Shown here piece after piece: positions 35,658-44,953 of a stretch of DNA of 64,000 nt (the first letter of the stretch is position 1; each line of letters starts with the position of its first letter). The stretch is from the NCBI RefSeq assembly GCF_003952165.1, contig NZ_RXFT01000005.1, positions 248,001-312,000 on the forward strand, read 5' to 3'. The notes below the pieces were generated by a model. That model was not told where the DNA came from, made no database searches, and worked only from the letters and a program-made list of their open reading frames with translations. The stretch is from Variovorax guangxiensis. GTDB lineage: Bacteria; Pseudomonadota; Gammaproteobacteria; Burkholderiales; Burkholderiaceae_C. A program made the position numbers and the translations under genes.

Positions 35658-36617
35658 ATGAGCCAAGCCAAGAAATTCGCCAGCCAGGCCGACATGGAAG
35701 AGAAGAAGGTCACCTTCAGCCAGATCTCGGAACATGCCTGGGCCTACACCGCCGAGGGCGATCCCAACACCGGCATCGTGATCGGCGACGACTGCGTGCT
35801 GGTGGCCGACACCCAGGCCACCCCCGCCATGGCGGCCGACGTGGTGCGCCGCATCCGCGAGGTGACCGACAAGCCCATCAAGTACGTGGTGCTCACCCAC
35901 TACCACGCGGTGCGCGTGCTGGGCGCGGCCGGCTACGGGGCCGAGCACATTCTGGCCAGCCAGGACACGCGCGACCTGATCGTCGAGCGCGGCGAGCAGG
36001 ACAAGGCCAGCGAGATCGGCCGCTTCCCGCGCCTGTTCCAGAACGTCGAGACCGTGCCGCCGGGCCTGACCTGGCCCACCATGACCTTCACCGGCAAGAT
36101 GACCCTGTGGCTGGGCAAGCTCGAGGTGCAGCTGATCCAGCTCGGGCGCGGCCACACCAAGGGCGACACCGTCGTCTGGCTGCCGCAGGAGCGCACGCTG
36201 CTGTCGGGCGACCTGGTCGAGTTCGGCGCCACGCCGTACGCGGGCGACGCCTACTTCAAGGACTGGCCGCAGACGCTGGACAACATCGCCGCGCTCAAGC
36301 CCGTGGCGCTGGTGCCGGGCCGCGGCGCCGCGCTGACCACGCCGGCCGAAGTGACAGAGGGCCTGACGGGCACGCGCGACTTCATCTCCGACGTCTACGC
36401 CAGCGTGCAGGAAGGCGTGAAGGCCGGGCGCGACCTGAACGCGGTCTACAAGGAGACCTACGAAAAGCTCAAGCCCAAGTACAGCCAGTGGGTGATCTTC
36501 GACCACTGCATGCCCTTCGACGTGAGCCGCGCCTACGACGAGGCCTCGGGCCACGCCGACCCGCGCATCTGGACGGCCGAGCGCGACGTCGAGATGTGGA
36601 AGGCCCTCGAGGGCTGA
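35658..36617 (+). CDS. MBL-fold protein lacking metal-site-2 ligands
   Basis: A 319-residue metallo-beta-lactamase-fold protein. The usual HxHxDH motif reads HYHAVR (about residues 81-86): two His remain but Asp and the third His are Val and Arg. The downstream GHTKGD and SGDLVEF ligands are kept, but the last His (normally in PGHG) is Arg in VPGRGAAL. So the site-1 ligands persist and all three site-2-specific ligands are gone. It leads the aromatic operon with a clear SD. Its function is unknown; it could bind one metal or be non-catalytic. Confidence 0.85.
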   Translation: MSQAKKFASQADMEEKKVTFSQISEHAWAYTAEGDPNTGIVIGDDCVLVADTQATPAMAADVVRRIREVTDKPIKYVVLTHYHAVRVLGAAGYGAEHILASQDTRDLIVERGEQDKASEIGRFPRLFQNVETVPPGLTWPTMTFTGKMTLWLGKLEVQLIQLGRGHTKGDTVVWLPQERTLLSGDLVEFGATPYAGDAYFKDWPQTLDNIAALKPVALVPGRGAALTTPAEVTEGLTGTRDFISDVYASVQEGVKAGRDLNAVYKETYEKLKPKYSQWVIFDHCMPFDVSRAYDEASGHADPRIWTAERDVEMWKALEG

Positions 36618-36623
36618 TTCCGC

Positions 36624-36733
36624 ATTGCTCCCTCCCCCGCTGGGGGAGGGTTGGGGTGGGGGCAGGCAGAGCACCCGAAGTGAACGCCGTCGTGCCCCCA
36701 TCCCGGCCTTCCCCCAGCGGGGGAAGGAGCAAG
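36624..36733. repeat. Intergenic repeat family B, full copy 2
   Basis: TGCTCCCTCCCCCGCTGGGG with its complement and a mirrored CCTTCCCCCAGCGGGGGAAGG element flank about 50 bp, just like 11042-11160. It lies inside the operon, between the MBL and monooxygenase genes. Confidence 0.75.
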
Positions 36734-36760
36734 ACAAGACCAAAGACACGGAGACAACAC

Positions 36761-38398
36761 GTGATCGACTATCAGAGCCTGCGCTTCGACTACAAGCGCC
36801 ACGCCGACCAGGACGCGGCGGCACCGGCGCGCCATCCCGTCGTGATCGTCGGCGCGGGCCCCGTGGGCCTCACGCTGGCCATCGACCTCGCGCTGCGGCA
36901 GGTGCCCGTGGTGCTGCTCGACAACGACAACACGCTCTCCAGCGGCTCGCGCGCGATCTGCTTCGCCAAGCGCACGCTGGAGGTGTTCGACCGCCTGGGC
37001 TGCGGCGACCGCATGGTCGACAAGGGCGTGTCGTGGAACGTGGGCAAGGTGTTCTTCCATGACGAGCAGGTCTACCGCTTCGACCTGCTGCCCGAGCCCG
37101 GCCACGAGCGCCCGGCCTTCATCAACCTGCAGCAGTACTACGTCGAGGGCTACCTCGTCGAGCGCGCGGCGGCGCTGCCGCTGGTCGACCTGCGCTGGAA
37201 CAACAAGGTCACCGGCATCGAGCAAAGCGACGGCGGCGCGGTGCTGACGGTGGAAACGCCCGAGGGCAGCTACCGGCTGCAGGCCGACTACGTGGCCGCC
37301 TGCGACGGCTCGCGCTCCAGCACGCGCCAGATGCTCGGCCTGGAAGCCAAGGGCCGCGTGTTCCGCGACCGCTTCCTGATCGCCGACATCACGATGGACG
37401 CCGACCTGCCGACCGAGCGCCGCTTCTGGTTCGACCCCTCGTTCCACCCCGGCCAGAGCGTGCTGCTGCACAAGCAGGCCGACGGCATGTGGCGCGTGGA
37501 CTTCCAGCTCGGCTGGGACGCCGACCCGGTGGAAGAGCGCAAGCCCGAGAACATCACGCCGCGCGTGCGCGCGCTGCTCGACAGCATCGGCTTCGAGGGC
37601 GTGCAGTTCCGCATCGGCTGGGCCAGCGTCTACACCTTCGCCTGCCAGCGCATGGAGCGCTTCCGCCACGGGCGCGTGCTGTTCGCGGGCGACTCGGCCC
37701 ACGGCGTGTCGCCCTTCGGCGCGCGCGGCGCCAATTCGGGCGTGCAGGACGCCGACAACCTCGCCTGGAAGCTCGCCGCCGTGGTGCAGGGCAACGCGCC
37801 CGATGCGCTGCTCGACAGCTACGCCAGCGAGCGCGAGTACGCCGCCGACGAGAACATCCGCAATTCCACCCGCGCCACCGACTTCATCACGCCCAAGAGC
37901 GAGGTGAGCCGCCTCTTCCGCGACGCGGTGCTGGAGCTGACGAAGCGCCACGCCTTCGCGCGCACGCTGGTCAACAGCGGCCGGCTGTCGGTGCCTTCGG
38001 TGCTGCGCGATTCGCCGCTGAACACGCCCGACGCCGACGCCTTTACGGGCGCGATGGTGCCCGGCGCCGCCGCGGCCGACGCGCCCGTGGTGCATGCCGA
38101 CGGCAGCACCGGCTGGCTGCTGCGCGAATGCCATGTCGCGCAGTTCACGGCGCTGGTGTTCGGCCAGGGCGAGGCGGCCGAGCGCAGCCTGGCCGCGCTG
38201 AGGGCCAGCGACCGGCCGCTGCACGTGGTGCGCATGGAAGACGGCGCCCGCGGCAGCGAGTTCGCCGCGCAGCGCTACGACGCCCGCCCCGGCACCGTGT
38301 ACCTGCTGCGCCCCGACCAGCACGTGTGCGCGCGCTGGCGCGCCCCGTCGGCGGCGCAGGTGCGCAACGCCGTCGATCGTGCGCTCGGCAAACACTGA
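36761..38398 (+). CDS. mhaA: FAD-dependent aromatic monooxygenase, probable 3-hydroxyphenylacetate 6-hydroxylase flavoprotein (MhaA-like)
   Basis: A 545-residue single-component-type flavin hydroxylase related to MhpA. It has VVIVGAGPVGLTLAIDLAL (FAD fold), the DG motif in AACDGSRSSTRQMLG, and RVLFAGDSAHGVSPFGARGANSGVQDADNL (second FAD motif). The start is a GTG at 36761 with a GGAG SD. A 65-residue DUF2783 protein and hmgA follow, matching the known two-part MhaA/MhaB hydroxylase that makes homogentisate from 3-hydroxyphenylacetate. Family is sure; the exact substrate is an inference from context. Confidence 0.85.
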   Translation: MIDYQSLRFDYKRHADQDAAAPARHPVVIVGAGPVGLTLAIDLALRQVPVVLLDNDNTLSSGSRAICFAKRTLEVFDRLGCGDRMVDKGVSWNVGKVFFHDEQVYRFDLLPEPGHERPAFINLQQYYVEGYLVERAAALPLVDLRWNNKVTGIEQSDGGAVLTVETPEGSYRLQADYVAACDGSRSSTRQMLGLEAKGRVFRDRFLIADITMDADLPTERRFWFDPSFHPGQSVLLHKQADGMWRVDFQLGWDADPVEERKPENITPRVRALLDSIGFEGVQFRIGWASVYTFACQRMERFRHGRVLFAGDSAHGVSPFGARGANSGVQDADNLAWKLAAVVQGNAPDALLDSYASEREYAADENIRNSTRATDFITPKSEVSRLFRDAVLELTKRHAFARTLVNSGRLSVPSVLRDSPLNTPDADAFTGAMVPGAAAADAPVVHADGSTGWLLRECHVAQFTALVFGQGEAAERSLAALRASDRPLHVVRMEDGARGSEFAAQRYDARPGTVYLLRPDQHVCARWRAPSAAQVRNAVDRALGKH

Positions 38399-38410
38399 GG
38401 GAACGAACCC

Positions 38411-38608
38411 ATGACCGCATCCACCCCCAAGCTGATCACCGAAGCGCACCTGGAGGCGCCCGACGATTTCTACGAGGCGCTGATCGACGCGCACCAGGGC
38501 CTGAGCACCGACGAGAGCAACGCCTACAACGCGCGCCTCGTGCTGGTGCTGGCCAACCACATCGGCTCGCTCGCCGTGCTGCGCGAAGCGCTCGCGGCTG
38601 CGAAGTAG
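38411..38608 (+). CDS. mhaB: DUF2783 protein, probable small coupling component (MhaB-like)
   Basis: A 65-residue, acidic, helical protein of DUF2783 ([38 protein letters not shown]). It begins 12 bp after the monooxygenase. Size and place match MhaB, the roughly 7-kDa coupling protein of 3-hydroxyphenylacetate 6-hydroxylase. That identity is from context and size, not from a verified alignment. Confidence 0.75.
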   Translation: MTASTPKLITEAHLEAPDDFYEALIDAHQGLSTDESNAYNARLVLVLANHIGSLAVLREALAAAK

Positions 38609-38624
38609 GCACTCGGATGCGGAC

Positions 38625-38735
38625 AGCCGAACGCAGAGGACGCGAAGGTTTCGCGAAGGACGCAGAAAGGAATTTCAAAATTTCTTTCCTTGTCTCTTTC
38701 GCGCTCTTCGCGAAACCTTCGCGTCCTCCGCGTCC
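38625..38735. repeat. Long inverted repeat with perfect 21-bp arms
   Basis: Bases 38638-38658 are the exact reverse complement of 38706-38726; each arm also contains TTCGCGAA. Inner bases (AAAGGAATTT / AAATTTCTTTCC) pair further, giving a cruciform or long mRNA hairpin about 110 bp long between the DUF2783 gene and hmgA. I recall similar elements as scattered intergenic repeats in Comamonadaceae. Confidence 0.85.
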
Positions 38736-38780
38736 CGACCCCGCCTTCCACCCCCATTCAAGTCAATCCATGAGGACCAC

Positions 38781-40091
38781 ATGACCGCCGCAACCTCCTC
38801 CACCGAGCGCCGCTACCAGAGCGGCTTCGGCAACGAATACGCCTCCGAGGCCGTGCCCGGCGCGCTGCCGCAGGGCCGCAACAATCCGCAGCGCGGACCT
38901 CTCGACCTCTACACCGAGCTGCTCTCCGGCACCGCCTTCACCGCGCCGCGCCACGAGAACCGCCGCACCTGGCTCTATCGCCGCCAGCCCTCGGTGGTGT
39001 CGGGCCGCTACCAGTCCTATGCGCAGCCGCTGTGGACCACCGGCGCCGACCGCGAGATCGCGCTGCCGCCCGAGCCGCTGCGCTGGCATCCGCAGCCGCT
39101 GGACGGCGCGGAGAACGCCGACTTCATCGACGGCATGCGCACCATCGCGGCCAACGGCGATGCCGAGTCGCAGGTCGGCATCGGCTCGCTGATGTACCTC
39201 GCCGGCCGCTCGATGGAGCGCCGCGCCTTCGTCAACGCCGACGGCGAGATGCTGGTGGTGCCGCAGCAGGGCCGCCTCGTCATCACCACCGAGCTGGGCG
39301 TGCTCGACGTGAAGCCCGGCGAGATCGCGGTGCTGCCGCGCGGCATGGCCTTCAAGGTCGCATTGCCCGACGGCCTTTCGCGCGGCTACGTCTGCGAGAA
39401 CTACGGCGCGCACTTCCGCCTGCCGGAGCTGGGCCCGATCGGCTCGAACGGCCTGGCCAACGCGCGCGACTTCCAGGCACCGGTGGCGGCCTTCGAGACG
39501 GAGGAAGGCGGCTACGAGATCGTCAAGAAGTTCGGCGGCCGCTTCTGGCAGGCGCCGATGAAGCAGTCGCCCTTCAACGTGGTGGCCTGGCACGGCAACC
39601 TGTCGCCGGTGAAGTACGACACGGCGCACTTCATGGTGATCGGCTCGATCAGCTTCGACCATCCCGATCCGTCGATCTTCACCGTGCTGACCTCGCCCAG
39701 CGACACGCCCGGCACGGCCAACTGCGACTTCGTGATCTTCCCGCCGCGCTGGATGGTGATGGAGAACACCTTCCGTCCGCCGTGGTTCCACCGCAACCTG
39801 ATGAGCGAGTTCATGGGCCTGGTGCTGGGCGAGTACGACGCCAAGCCCGGCGGCTTCAAGCCCGGCGGCGCGAGCCTGCACAACTGCATGGTGCCGCACG
39901 GCCCCGACGAGGAAGCCTTCGACAAGGCCACCCACGCCGACCTCAAGCCGCACAAGCTGGACAACACGCTGGCCTTCATGTTCGAGAGCCGCTATCGCTT
40001 CGTGCCGACGAACTTCGCGCTGAAGAGCCCCGCGCTGGACACCGACTACGCCGACTGCTGGGCGGGCCTCAAGGATCAATTCAAGGCATGA
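38781..40091 (+). CDS. hmgA: Homogentisate 1,2-dioxygenase
   Basis: A 436-residue Fe(II) ring-cleavage dioxygenase opening homogentisate to maleylacetoacetate. It begins with [19 protein letters not shown], diagnostic for the family. Iron ligands are visible in [14 protein letters not shown] (His and Glu) and [12 protein letters not shown] (His). The length is normal. Its stop overlaps the Bug-protein start as ATGA. The central enzyme of the cluster 35658-42359; it needs maleylacetoacetate isomerase, which is not in the window, before FahA acts. Confidence 0.96.
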   Translation: MTAATSSTERRYQSGFGNEYASEAVPGALPQGRNNPQRGPLDLYTELLSGTAFTAPRHENRRTWLYRRQPSVVSGRYQSYAQPLWTTGADREIALPPEPLRWHPQPLDGAENADFIDGMRTIAANGDAESQVGIGSLMYLAGRSMERRAFVNADGEMLVVPQQGRLVITTELGVLDVKPGEIAVLPRGMAFKVALPDGLSRGYVCENYGAHFRLPELGPIGSNGLANARDFQAPVAAFETEEGGYEIVKKFGGRFWQAPMKQSPFNVVAWHGNLSPVKYDTAHFMVIGSISFDHPDPSIFTVLTSPSDTPGTANCDFVIFPPRWMVMENTFRPPWFHRNLMSEFMGLVLGEYDAKPGGFKPGGASLHNCMVPHGPDEEAFDKATHADLKPHKLDNTLAFMFESRYRFVPTNFALKSPALDTDYADCWAGLKDQFKA

Positions 40092-41062
40092 AGACCGTGT
40101 TCACCCTCACGCGCCGCGCTGCGGCCATGGCGCTGCTCGCCGCTCCCTTCCTCGCGCACGCGGCCGACTACCCCTCCAAGCCCATCCGCTTCATCGTGCC
40201 CTACACGCCCGGCGGCACCACCGACCTGGTGGCGCGTACCGTGGGCCAGAAGGTGTCGGAGAAGCTGGGCCAGCCGGTGCTGATCGACAACCGCGGCGGC
40301 GCTGGCGGCAACATCGGCATGGACGCGGTGGCCAAGGCCGCGCCCGACGGCTACACCATCGGCTTCGGCGCGATCTCCACCAATGCGTTGAACCCGCACA
40401 TCTACAAGTCGATGGCCTTCGATCCGCGCAAGGACTTCACCGCCATCAGCCTGCTTGGCACCTCGACCATCGTGCTCGAAGTGCCGGCGGCCTCGGCCGT
40501 GAAGTCGGTGCCCGAGCTGATCGCCGCCGCGAAGAAGAACCCCGGCCTGCCCTACGCCACCGCGGGCGCCGGCACCTCGATGAACCTGGCGGGCGTGATG
40601 TTCGCGCAGATGACCGGCACCGAGCTCGTCCACGTCGCCTACAAGGGCAGCGGCCCGGCCATCACCGACATGCTGGGCAACAACATCGGCGTGATGTTCG
40701 ACAACCTGCCGGCCTCGCTGCCGCACATCCAGGCCGGCAAGCTGCGCGCGCTGGCGGTGGCCGGCCCGGCGCGCTCGCCCTCGCTGCCCGACGTGCCGAC
40801 CATGGCAGAGGCGGGCCTGAAGGGCTACGCGCTGGAGCCGTGGTTCGGCGTGTACGGCCCGGCGAAGCTGCCGGCGCCGGTGGTGAAGGCGCTGAACGAG
40901 GCTTTCGTCGAAGCGCTCGCGATGCCCGACGTGAAGGCCAAGCTGGCGCAGGCCGGCTTCTCGCCGCGCGGCTCCACGCCGCAGGAGCTCACCACGCTGA
41001 CCGAGACCGAATACCAGCGCCTGGGCGATGTGGCGAAGAAGGCCGGCATGACCGCAGACTGA
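40088..41062 (+). CDS. Bug-type (TctC-like) periplasmic solute-binding protein
   Basis: A 324-residue TTT-family binding protein with signal peptide ([13 protein letters not shown]) and the hallmark [23 protein letters not shown], then [21 protein letters not shown]. It starts as ATGA on hmgA, strongly implying it binds an aromatic acid or intermediate of this pathway. No membrane partner genes are adjacent, typical for Bug proteins, which far outnumber TctAB pairs. Confidence 0.9.
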   Translation: MKTVFTLTRRAAAMALLAAPFLAHAADYPSKPIRFIVPYTPGGTTDLVARTVGQKVSEKLGQPVLIDNRGGAGGNIGMDAVAKAAPDGYTIGFGAISTNALNPHIYKSMAFDPRKDFTAISLLGTSTIVLEVPAASAVKSVPELIAAAKKNPGLPYATAGAGTSMNLAGVMFAQMTGTELVHVAYKGSGPAITDMLGNNIGVMFDNLPASLPHIQAGKLRALAVAGPARSPSLPDVPTMAEAGLKGYALEPWFGVYGPAKLPAPVVKALNEAFVEALAMPDVKAKLAQAGFSPRGSTPQELTTLTETEYQRLGDVAKKAGMTAD

Positions 41063-41093
41063 ACACAGACAGATCAAGTACAGAAAGACATCC

Positions 41094-42359
41094 ATGACCG
41101 CACTGAACGCCACCCATGACCCGAAGCTGCGCAGCTGGGTCGCATCGGCCAACGAGGCCGGCACCGACTTCCCGATCCAGAACCTGCCCTTCGGCCGCTT
41201 CCGCACCGCCGGCAGCAGCGAGGCCTTCCGCATCGGCGTCGCCATCGGCGACCAGGTGCTGGACCTGCGCGCCACCGGCCTGGTCGACACCGACGACATG
41301 AACGTGCTGATGAACGCCGGCACGAAGGAACGCCAGGCGCTGCGCGCCGCCATCTCGGCGGGCCTGGCCGAAGGCAGCGACAAGCAGGCCGCCTGGTCGA
41401 AGGCGCTGCTGCCGCAGGCCAGGGCCGAGATGACGGTGCCCTGCCGCATCGGCGACTACACCGACTTCTACACGGGCATTCACCACGCCACCACCATCGG
41501 CAAGCTGTTCCGCCCCGACCAGCCGCTGATGCCCAACTACAAGTGGGTGCCCATCGGCTACCACGGCCGCGCCTCGTCCATCGGTGTGAGCGGCCAGGTC
41601 TTCAAGCGCCCGCAGGGCCAGACCAAGGCGCCCGACGCGGCCGAGCCGAGCTTCGGCCCGTCGAAGCGGCTGGACTACGAGCTGGAGCTGGGCTTCTTCA
41701 TCGGCCGCGGCAACGCGCAGGGCGAACCCATCGCCATCGCCGACGCCGAGGAGCACCTGTTCGGCGTGACGCTGCTCAACGACTGGTCGGCGCGCGACCT
41801 CCAGGCCTGGGAATACCAGCCGCTCGGCCCCTTCCTGTCGAAGAACTTCGCGAGCACGCTGTCGCCGTGGCTCGTGACGATGGAGGCGCTGGCGCCCTTC
41901 CGCTCGAAGTTCGAGCGCCCCGCCGGCGACCCGCAGCCGCTGCCGTACCTCGACTCGGCCTCCAACCGCGAGAGCGGCGCGCTCGACATCACGCTCGAAG
42001 TGCTGCTGCAGACCGCGAAGATGCGCGCCGAGGGCGTGGCGCCCGTGCGCCTGACGCGCGGCAACACCACCGAGGCGGCCTACTGGACGGCAGCGCAGCT
42101 CGTCGCGCACCACACGGTCAACGGCTGCAACCTGCAGCCGGGCGACATGCTGGGCTCGGGCACCCTCTCGGGCCCGAAGCCTGACGAAGCCGGCTCGCTG
42201 ATCGAGCTGACGCTGGGCGGCAAGCAGCCGATCACGCTGCCCAACGGCGAGAAGCGGACGTTCCTGGAGGACGGGGACACGCTGACCATTCGCGGTTACT
42301 GCGAGCGACCGGGCGCGGTGCGGATCGGGCTGGGCGAGGTCAGCGGAACGGTGGTCTGA
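41094..42359 (+). CDS. fahA: Fumarylacetoacetase
   Basis: A 421-residue hydrolase splitting fumarylacetoacetate into fumarate and acetoacetate, the last step of homogentisate breakdown. Motifs include YTDFYTGIHHATTIGKLFRP (catalytic His), YELELGFFIG (metal ligands), and LLNDWSARDLQAWEYQPLGP. The length fits the long FAH type. It starts 31 bp after the Bug gene and ends the operon, facing mrdA on the other strand. Confidence 0.95.
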   Translation: MTALNATHDPKLRSWVASANEAGTDFPIQNLPFGRFRTAGSSEAFRIGVAIGDQVLDLRATGLVDTDDMNVLMNAGTKERQALRAAISAGLAEGSDKQAAWSKALLPQARAEMTVPCRIGDYTDFYTGIHHATTIGKLFRPDQPLMPNYKWVPIGYHGRASSIGVSGQVFKRPQGQTKAPDAAEPSFGPSKRLDYELELGFFIGRGNAQGEPIAIADAEEHLFGVTLLNDWSARDLQAWEYQPLGPFLSKNFASTLSPWLVTMEALAPFRSKFERPAGDPQPLPYLDSASNRESGALDITLEVLLQTAKMRAEGVAPVRLTRGNTTEAAYWTAAQLVAHHTVNGCNLQPGDMLGSGTLSGPKPDEAGSLIELTLGGKQPITLPNGEKRTFLEDGDTLTIRGYCERPGAVRIGLGEVSGTVV

Positions 42360-42367
42360 GAGTCTTC

Positions 42368-42397
42368 TTCCCTCTCCCCTCGGGGAGAGGGAGCAAT
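42368..42397. repeat. Family-B-like single hairpin
   Basis: CCCTCTCCCCTCGGGGAGAGGG between convergent fahA and mrdA; half of a family-B element and a possible shared transcription barrier. Confidence 0.6.
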
Positions 42398-42404
42398 GCC
42401 GGAA

Positions 42405-44375
42405 TCAGGGCGCGGTGGCGGGCGTGGCCGAAGCGGCCGGCCAGGCCACTTCGCTCGCCACGCGCGGCTTGCCGATCGGCGCGGTCGCCTTGCCGATCTT
42501 GATGGCGGCCATGTCGGCTTCGCTCGGGTACTGGTCCGCGAGCCAGTAGTCGAAGACCCGGCGAGCGATGGGGGCGGCAGCGCCTGCGCCCCAACCGGCG
42601 TTCTCGACGATCACCGCCACGGCGATCTTCGGGTCGTTCACCGGCGCGTAGGCCATGAAGAGGGCGTGGTCGCGCTGGTGCTCCTCGAGCGCGCGCGCGT
42701 TGTACTTGGTGTTCTGGCCCATCGACACCGCCTGCGCCGTACCCGTCTTGCCGGCCGCCTGGTAGCTGGCGCCCGCGAACACGCCGCGCGCGGTGCCGCT
42801 GGTGACCACGCTGGTCAGGCCCTCGCGGATCACCGCGATGTTGGCGGCTGCGAAGCCAAGGTTCTCCGCCGCGGGCTGCGGCAGTGGCACCACGTTGCCG
42901 CTGACGGTGTCGCGCGTGGCCAGCGCGAGGTGAGGCTTGTGCTTGAGGCCGCCGTTGGCGATGGTGGCGGTGGCCTGCGCCAGCTGCAGCATGGTGAAGT
43001 TGTTGTAGCCCTGGCCGATGCCCAGCGAGATGGTCTCGCCCGCATACCACTTCTTCTGCTCGGGGCGCTTGTAGGTGTTGCGCTTCCACTCGGTGCTGGG
43101 CAGCACGCCGCGCACCTCGCCGCCGAGGTCGATGCCGGTGATCTGGCCGAAGCCCAGCGGCTTCATGAAGTCGTGGATCATGTCCACGCCCATCTCGTTG
43201 GCCAGCGAGTAGTAGTAGATATTGCTCGACAGCTGGATCGATCGGCGCATGTCGACGCCGCCCAGGTTGCCCTCGGGGCTGCCGAAGCGGTGGCCGCCGA
43301 AGTTGAAGTAGCCGGGGTCGTTCACCACCACGCTGGGGCCGCGCTTGCCGGTCTGCAGCGCCGCCAGCGCCATGAAGGGCTTGTAGGTGGAGCCCGGCGG
43401 GTAGGTGCCGCGCAGGGCGCGGTTCAAGAGCGGCTTGTCGATGGATTCGGTGAGCGCCGCCCAGCTCTCGTTGTCGATGCCCTCGACGAACAGGTTGGGG
43501 TCGAAGGTGGGCTTGCTCACGAAGGCGAGGATCTCGCCGGTCTTCGGGTCGATGGCCACCAGCGCGCCGCGGCGCTCGCCGTACATGTCTTCCACCAGCT
43601 TCTGCAGCTTGATGTCGAGCGACAGCATCACCGTGTTGCCCGGCGTGGCCGGATGGCTGGCCAGCCGGCGCACGGCGCGGCCGCCGGCGGAGGTCTCCAT
43701 CTGCTCGACGCCGGTCTGGCCGTGCAGCGTCTTCTCGTAGCTCTGCTCGATGCCGAGCTTGCCGATGTAGTCGGTGCCCTTGTAGTTGGCCTGGTCTTCC
43801 TCGTCCCAGTCCTCCATCGCGGTCTTCTCGCGCTGGTTGATGCGGCCGATGTAGCCGAGCACGTGCGAGGCCAACTCGCCCTGCGGATAGTTGCGGAAGA
43901 GGCGCGCCTTGATCTCCACGCCCGGGAAGCGGTAGCGCTGCGCCGCGAAGCGCGCCACTTCCTCGTCGCTCAGGCGGGTGCGGATGGGAATGGAGTCGAA
44001 GCTGCGCGAGTCTTCGCGCAGGCGCTTGAAGCGGCGGCGGTCGCGCGGCGAGACTTCCAGCACCTGCGTGAGGCTGTCGATGGTCTCCTCGACGTCGCCC
44101 ACCTTCGAGGGCGTGATCTCCAGCGTGTAGGCCGAGTAGTTGGAGGCCAGCACGATGCCGTTGCGGTCGAGGATGAGCCCCCGGTTCGGCACCACCGGCA
44201 CCACCGCCGTGCGGTTGCTCTCGGCCTGCTCGGCCAGGTCTTCATGGCGCGTGACCTGCAGGTAGACCAGCCGCGCGCACAGCAGCCCGAACGCGAAGAG
44301 CACCGCCAGGCCGATGACGATCACGCGGCGCTTGAAGCGCGCAAGATCGGCGGCGACGTTGCGGATTTCGGTCAT
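42405..44375 (-). CDS. mrdA: Penicillin-binding protein 2 (peptidoglycan transpeptidase)
   Basis: A 656-residue monofunctional transpeptidase of the elongation machinery. A membrane anchor (VIVIGLAVLFAFGLLCARLVY, about 15-35) precedes the dimerisation domain. Catalytic motifs are STYK (PPGSTYKPFMA), SSN (LSSNIYYY) and KTG (AGKTGTAQA). It ends the mreBCD-mrdA run. rodA is not the next gene; fahA lies on the opposite strand. Confidence 0.95.
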   Translation of the reverse strand: MTEIRNVAADLARFKRRVIVIGLAVLFAFGLLCARLVYLQVTRHEDLAEQAESNRTAVVPVVPNRGLILDRNGIVLASNYSAYTLEITPSKVGDVEETIDSLTQVLEVSPRDRRRFKRLREDSRSFDSIPIRTRLSDEEVARFAAQRYRFPGVEIKARLFRNYPQGELASHVLGYIGRINQREKTAMEDWDEEDQANYKGTDYIGKLGIEQSYEKTLHGQTGVEQMETSAGGRAVRRLASHPATPGNTVMLSLDIKLQKLVEDMYGERRGALVAIDPKTGEILAFVSKPTFDPNLFVEGIDNESWAALTESIDKPLLNRALRGTYPPGSTYKPFMALAALQTGKRGPSVVVNDPGYFNFGGHRFGSPEGNLGGVDMRRSIQLSSNIYYYSLANEMGVDMIHDFMKPLGFGQITGIDLGGEVRGVLPSTEWKRNTYKRPEQKKWYAGETISLGIGQGYNNFTMLQLAQATATIANGGLKHKPHLALATRDTVSGNVVPLPQPAAENLGFAAANIAVIREGLTSVVTSGTARGVFAGASYQAAGKTGTAQAVSMGQNTKYNARALEEHQRDHALFMAYAPVNDPKIAVAVIVENAGWGAGAAAPIARRVFDYWLADQYPSEADMAAIKIGKATAPIGKPRVASEVAWPAASATPATAP

Positions 44376-44431
44376 GGCGATGGGAGCTTAGGCGCGCGCA
44401 GGTGCGAAGGCAAATGCGGGAGGGGCTGGGC

Positions 44432-44953
44432 TTAGAGGGGCCGGTTCTCGTCCGGTTCCGGCGTTCTGCGCTGGGGGGCCAGCAGCAGTGCGGTCGCCAG
44501 CGGCCACAGCGCCGCCTCGATGGCCGGCGAGGCGAGCACCGTCCAGCCCGGGAACACGCCGCCGCCGATCATCCGCGTGACCACCTCGATCAGCTGCGAG
44601 AGCGCGAAGAGCGGCAGCACCTGCAGCGCCTGCGAGGCCACCGGATACCACAACAGCCGCCGGTGGATGGTGATCGCGAAGAAGCCCAGCGTGGTGTAGG
44701 AGAGCGCGTGCTGCCCCAGCATCGACGACTGGTGCACGTCCATGCACAGGCCGAACACGAAGGCCGCGCCGATACCCACGCGCGCGGGCTGGTGCACGCC
44801 CCAGAAAACGATGACGAGCGCCAGCAGGTCGGGCATCCAGACGGCGCGGCCGATCGGGATCATGTTGATGAGCAGCGCCACCACGAGGCTGCTCCACATG
44901 AAGACCGGGCTGACGGGCAGCAGCAGCTGCTGCTGGCCTGGACGCTTGATCAT
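44432..44953 (-). CDS. mreD: Rod shape-determining protein MreD
   Basis: A 173-residue inner-membrane protein with five to six helices (FMWSSLVVALLINMIPIGR, FGLCMDVHQSSMLGQHALSY). Part of the elongasome with MreC and PBP2. Start overlaps the mreC stop as ATGA. Confidence 0.93.
   Translation of the reverse strand: MIKRPGQQQLLLPVSPVFMWSSLVVALLINMIPIGRAVWMPDLLALVIVFWGVHQPARVGIGAAFVFGLCMDVHQSSMLGQHALSYTTLGFFAITIHRRLLWYPVASQALQVLPLFALSQLIEVVTRMIGGGVFPGWTVLASPAIEAALWPLATALLLAPQRRTPEPDENRPL

Noticed and set aside
42396..44435. 679-residue plus-strand frame opposite mrdA
   Set aside because: Shadow of a gene with complete PBP2 motifs.
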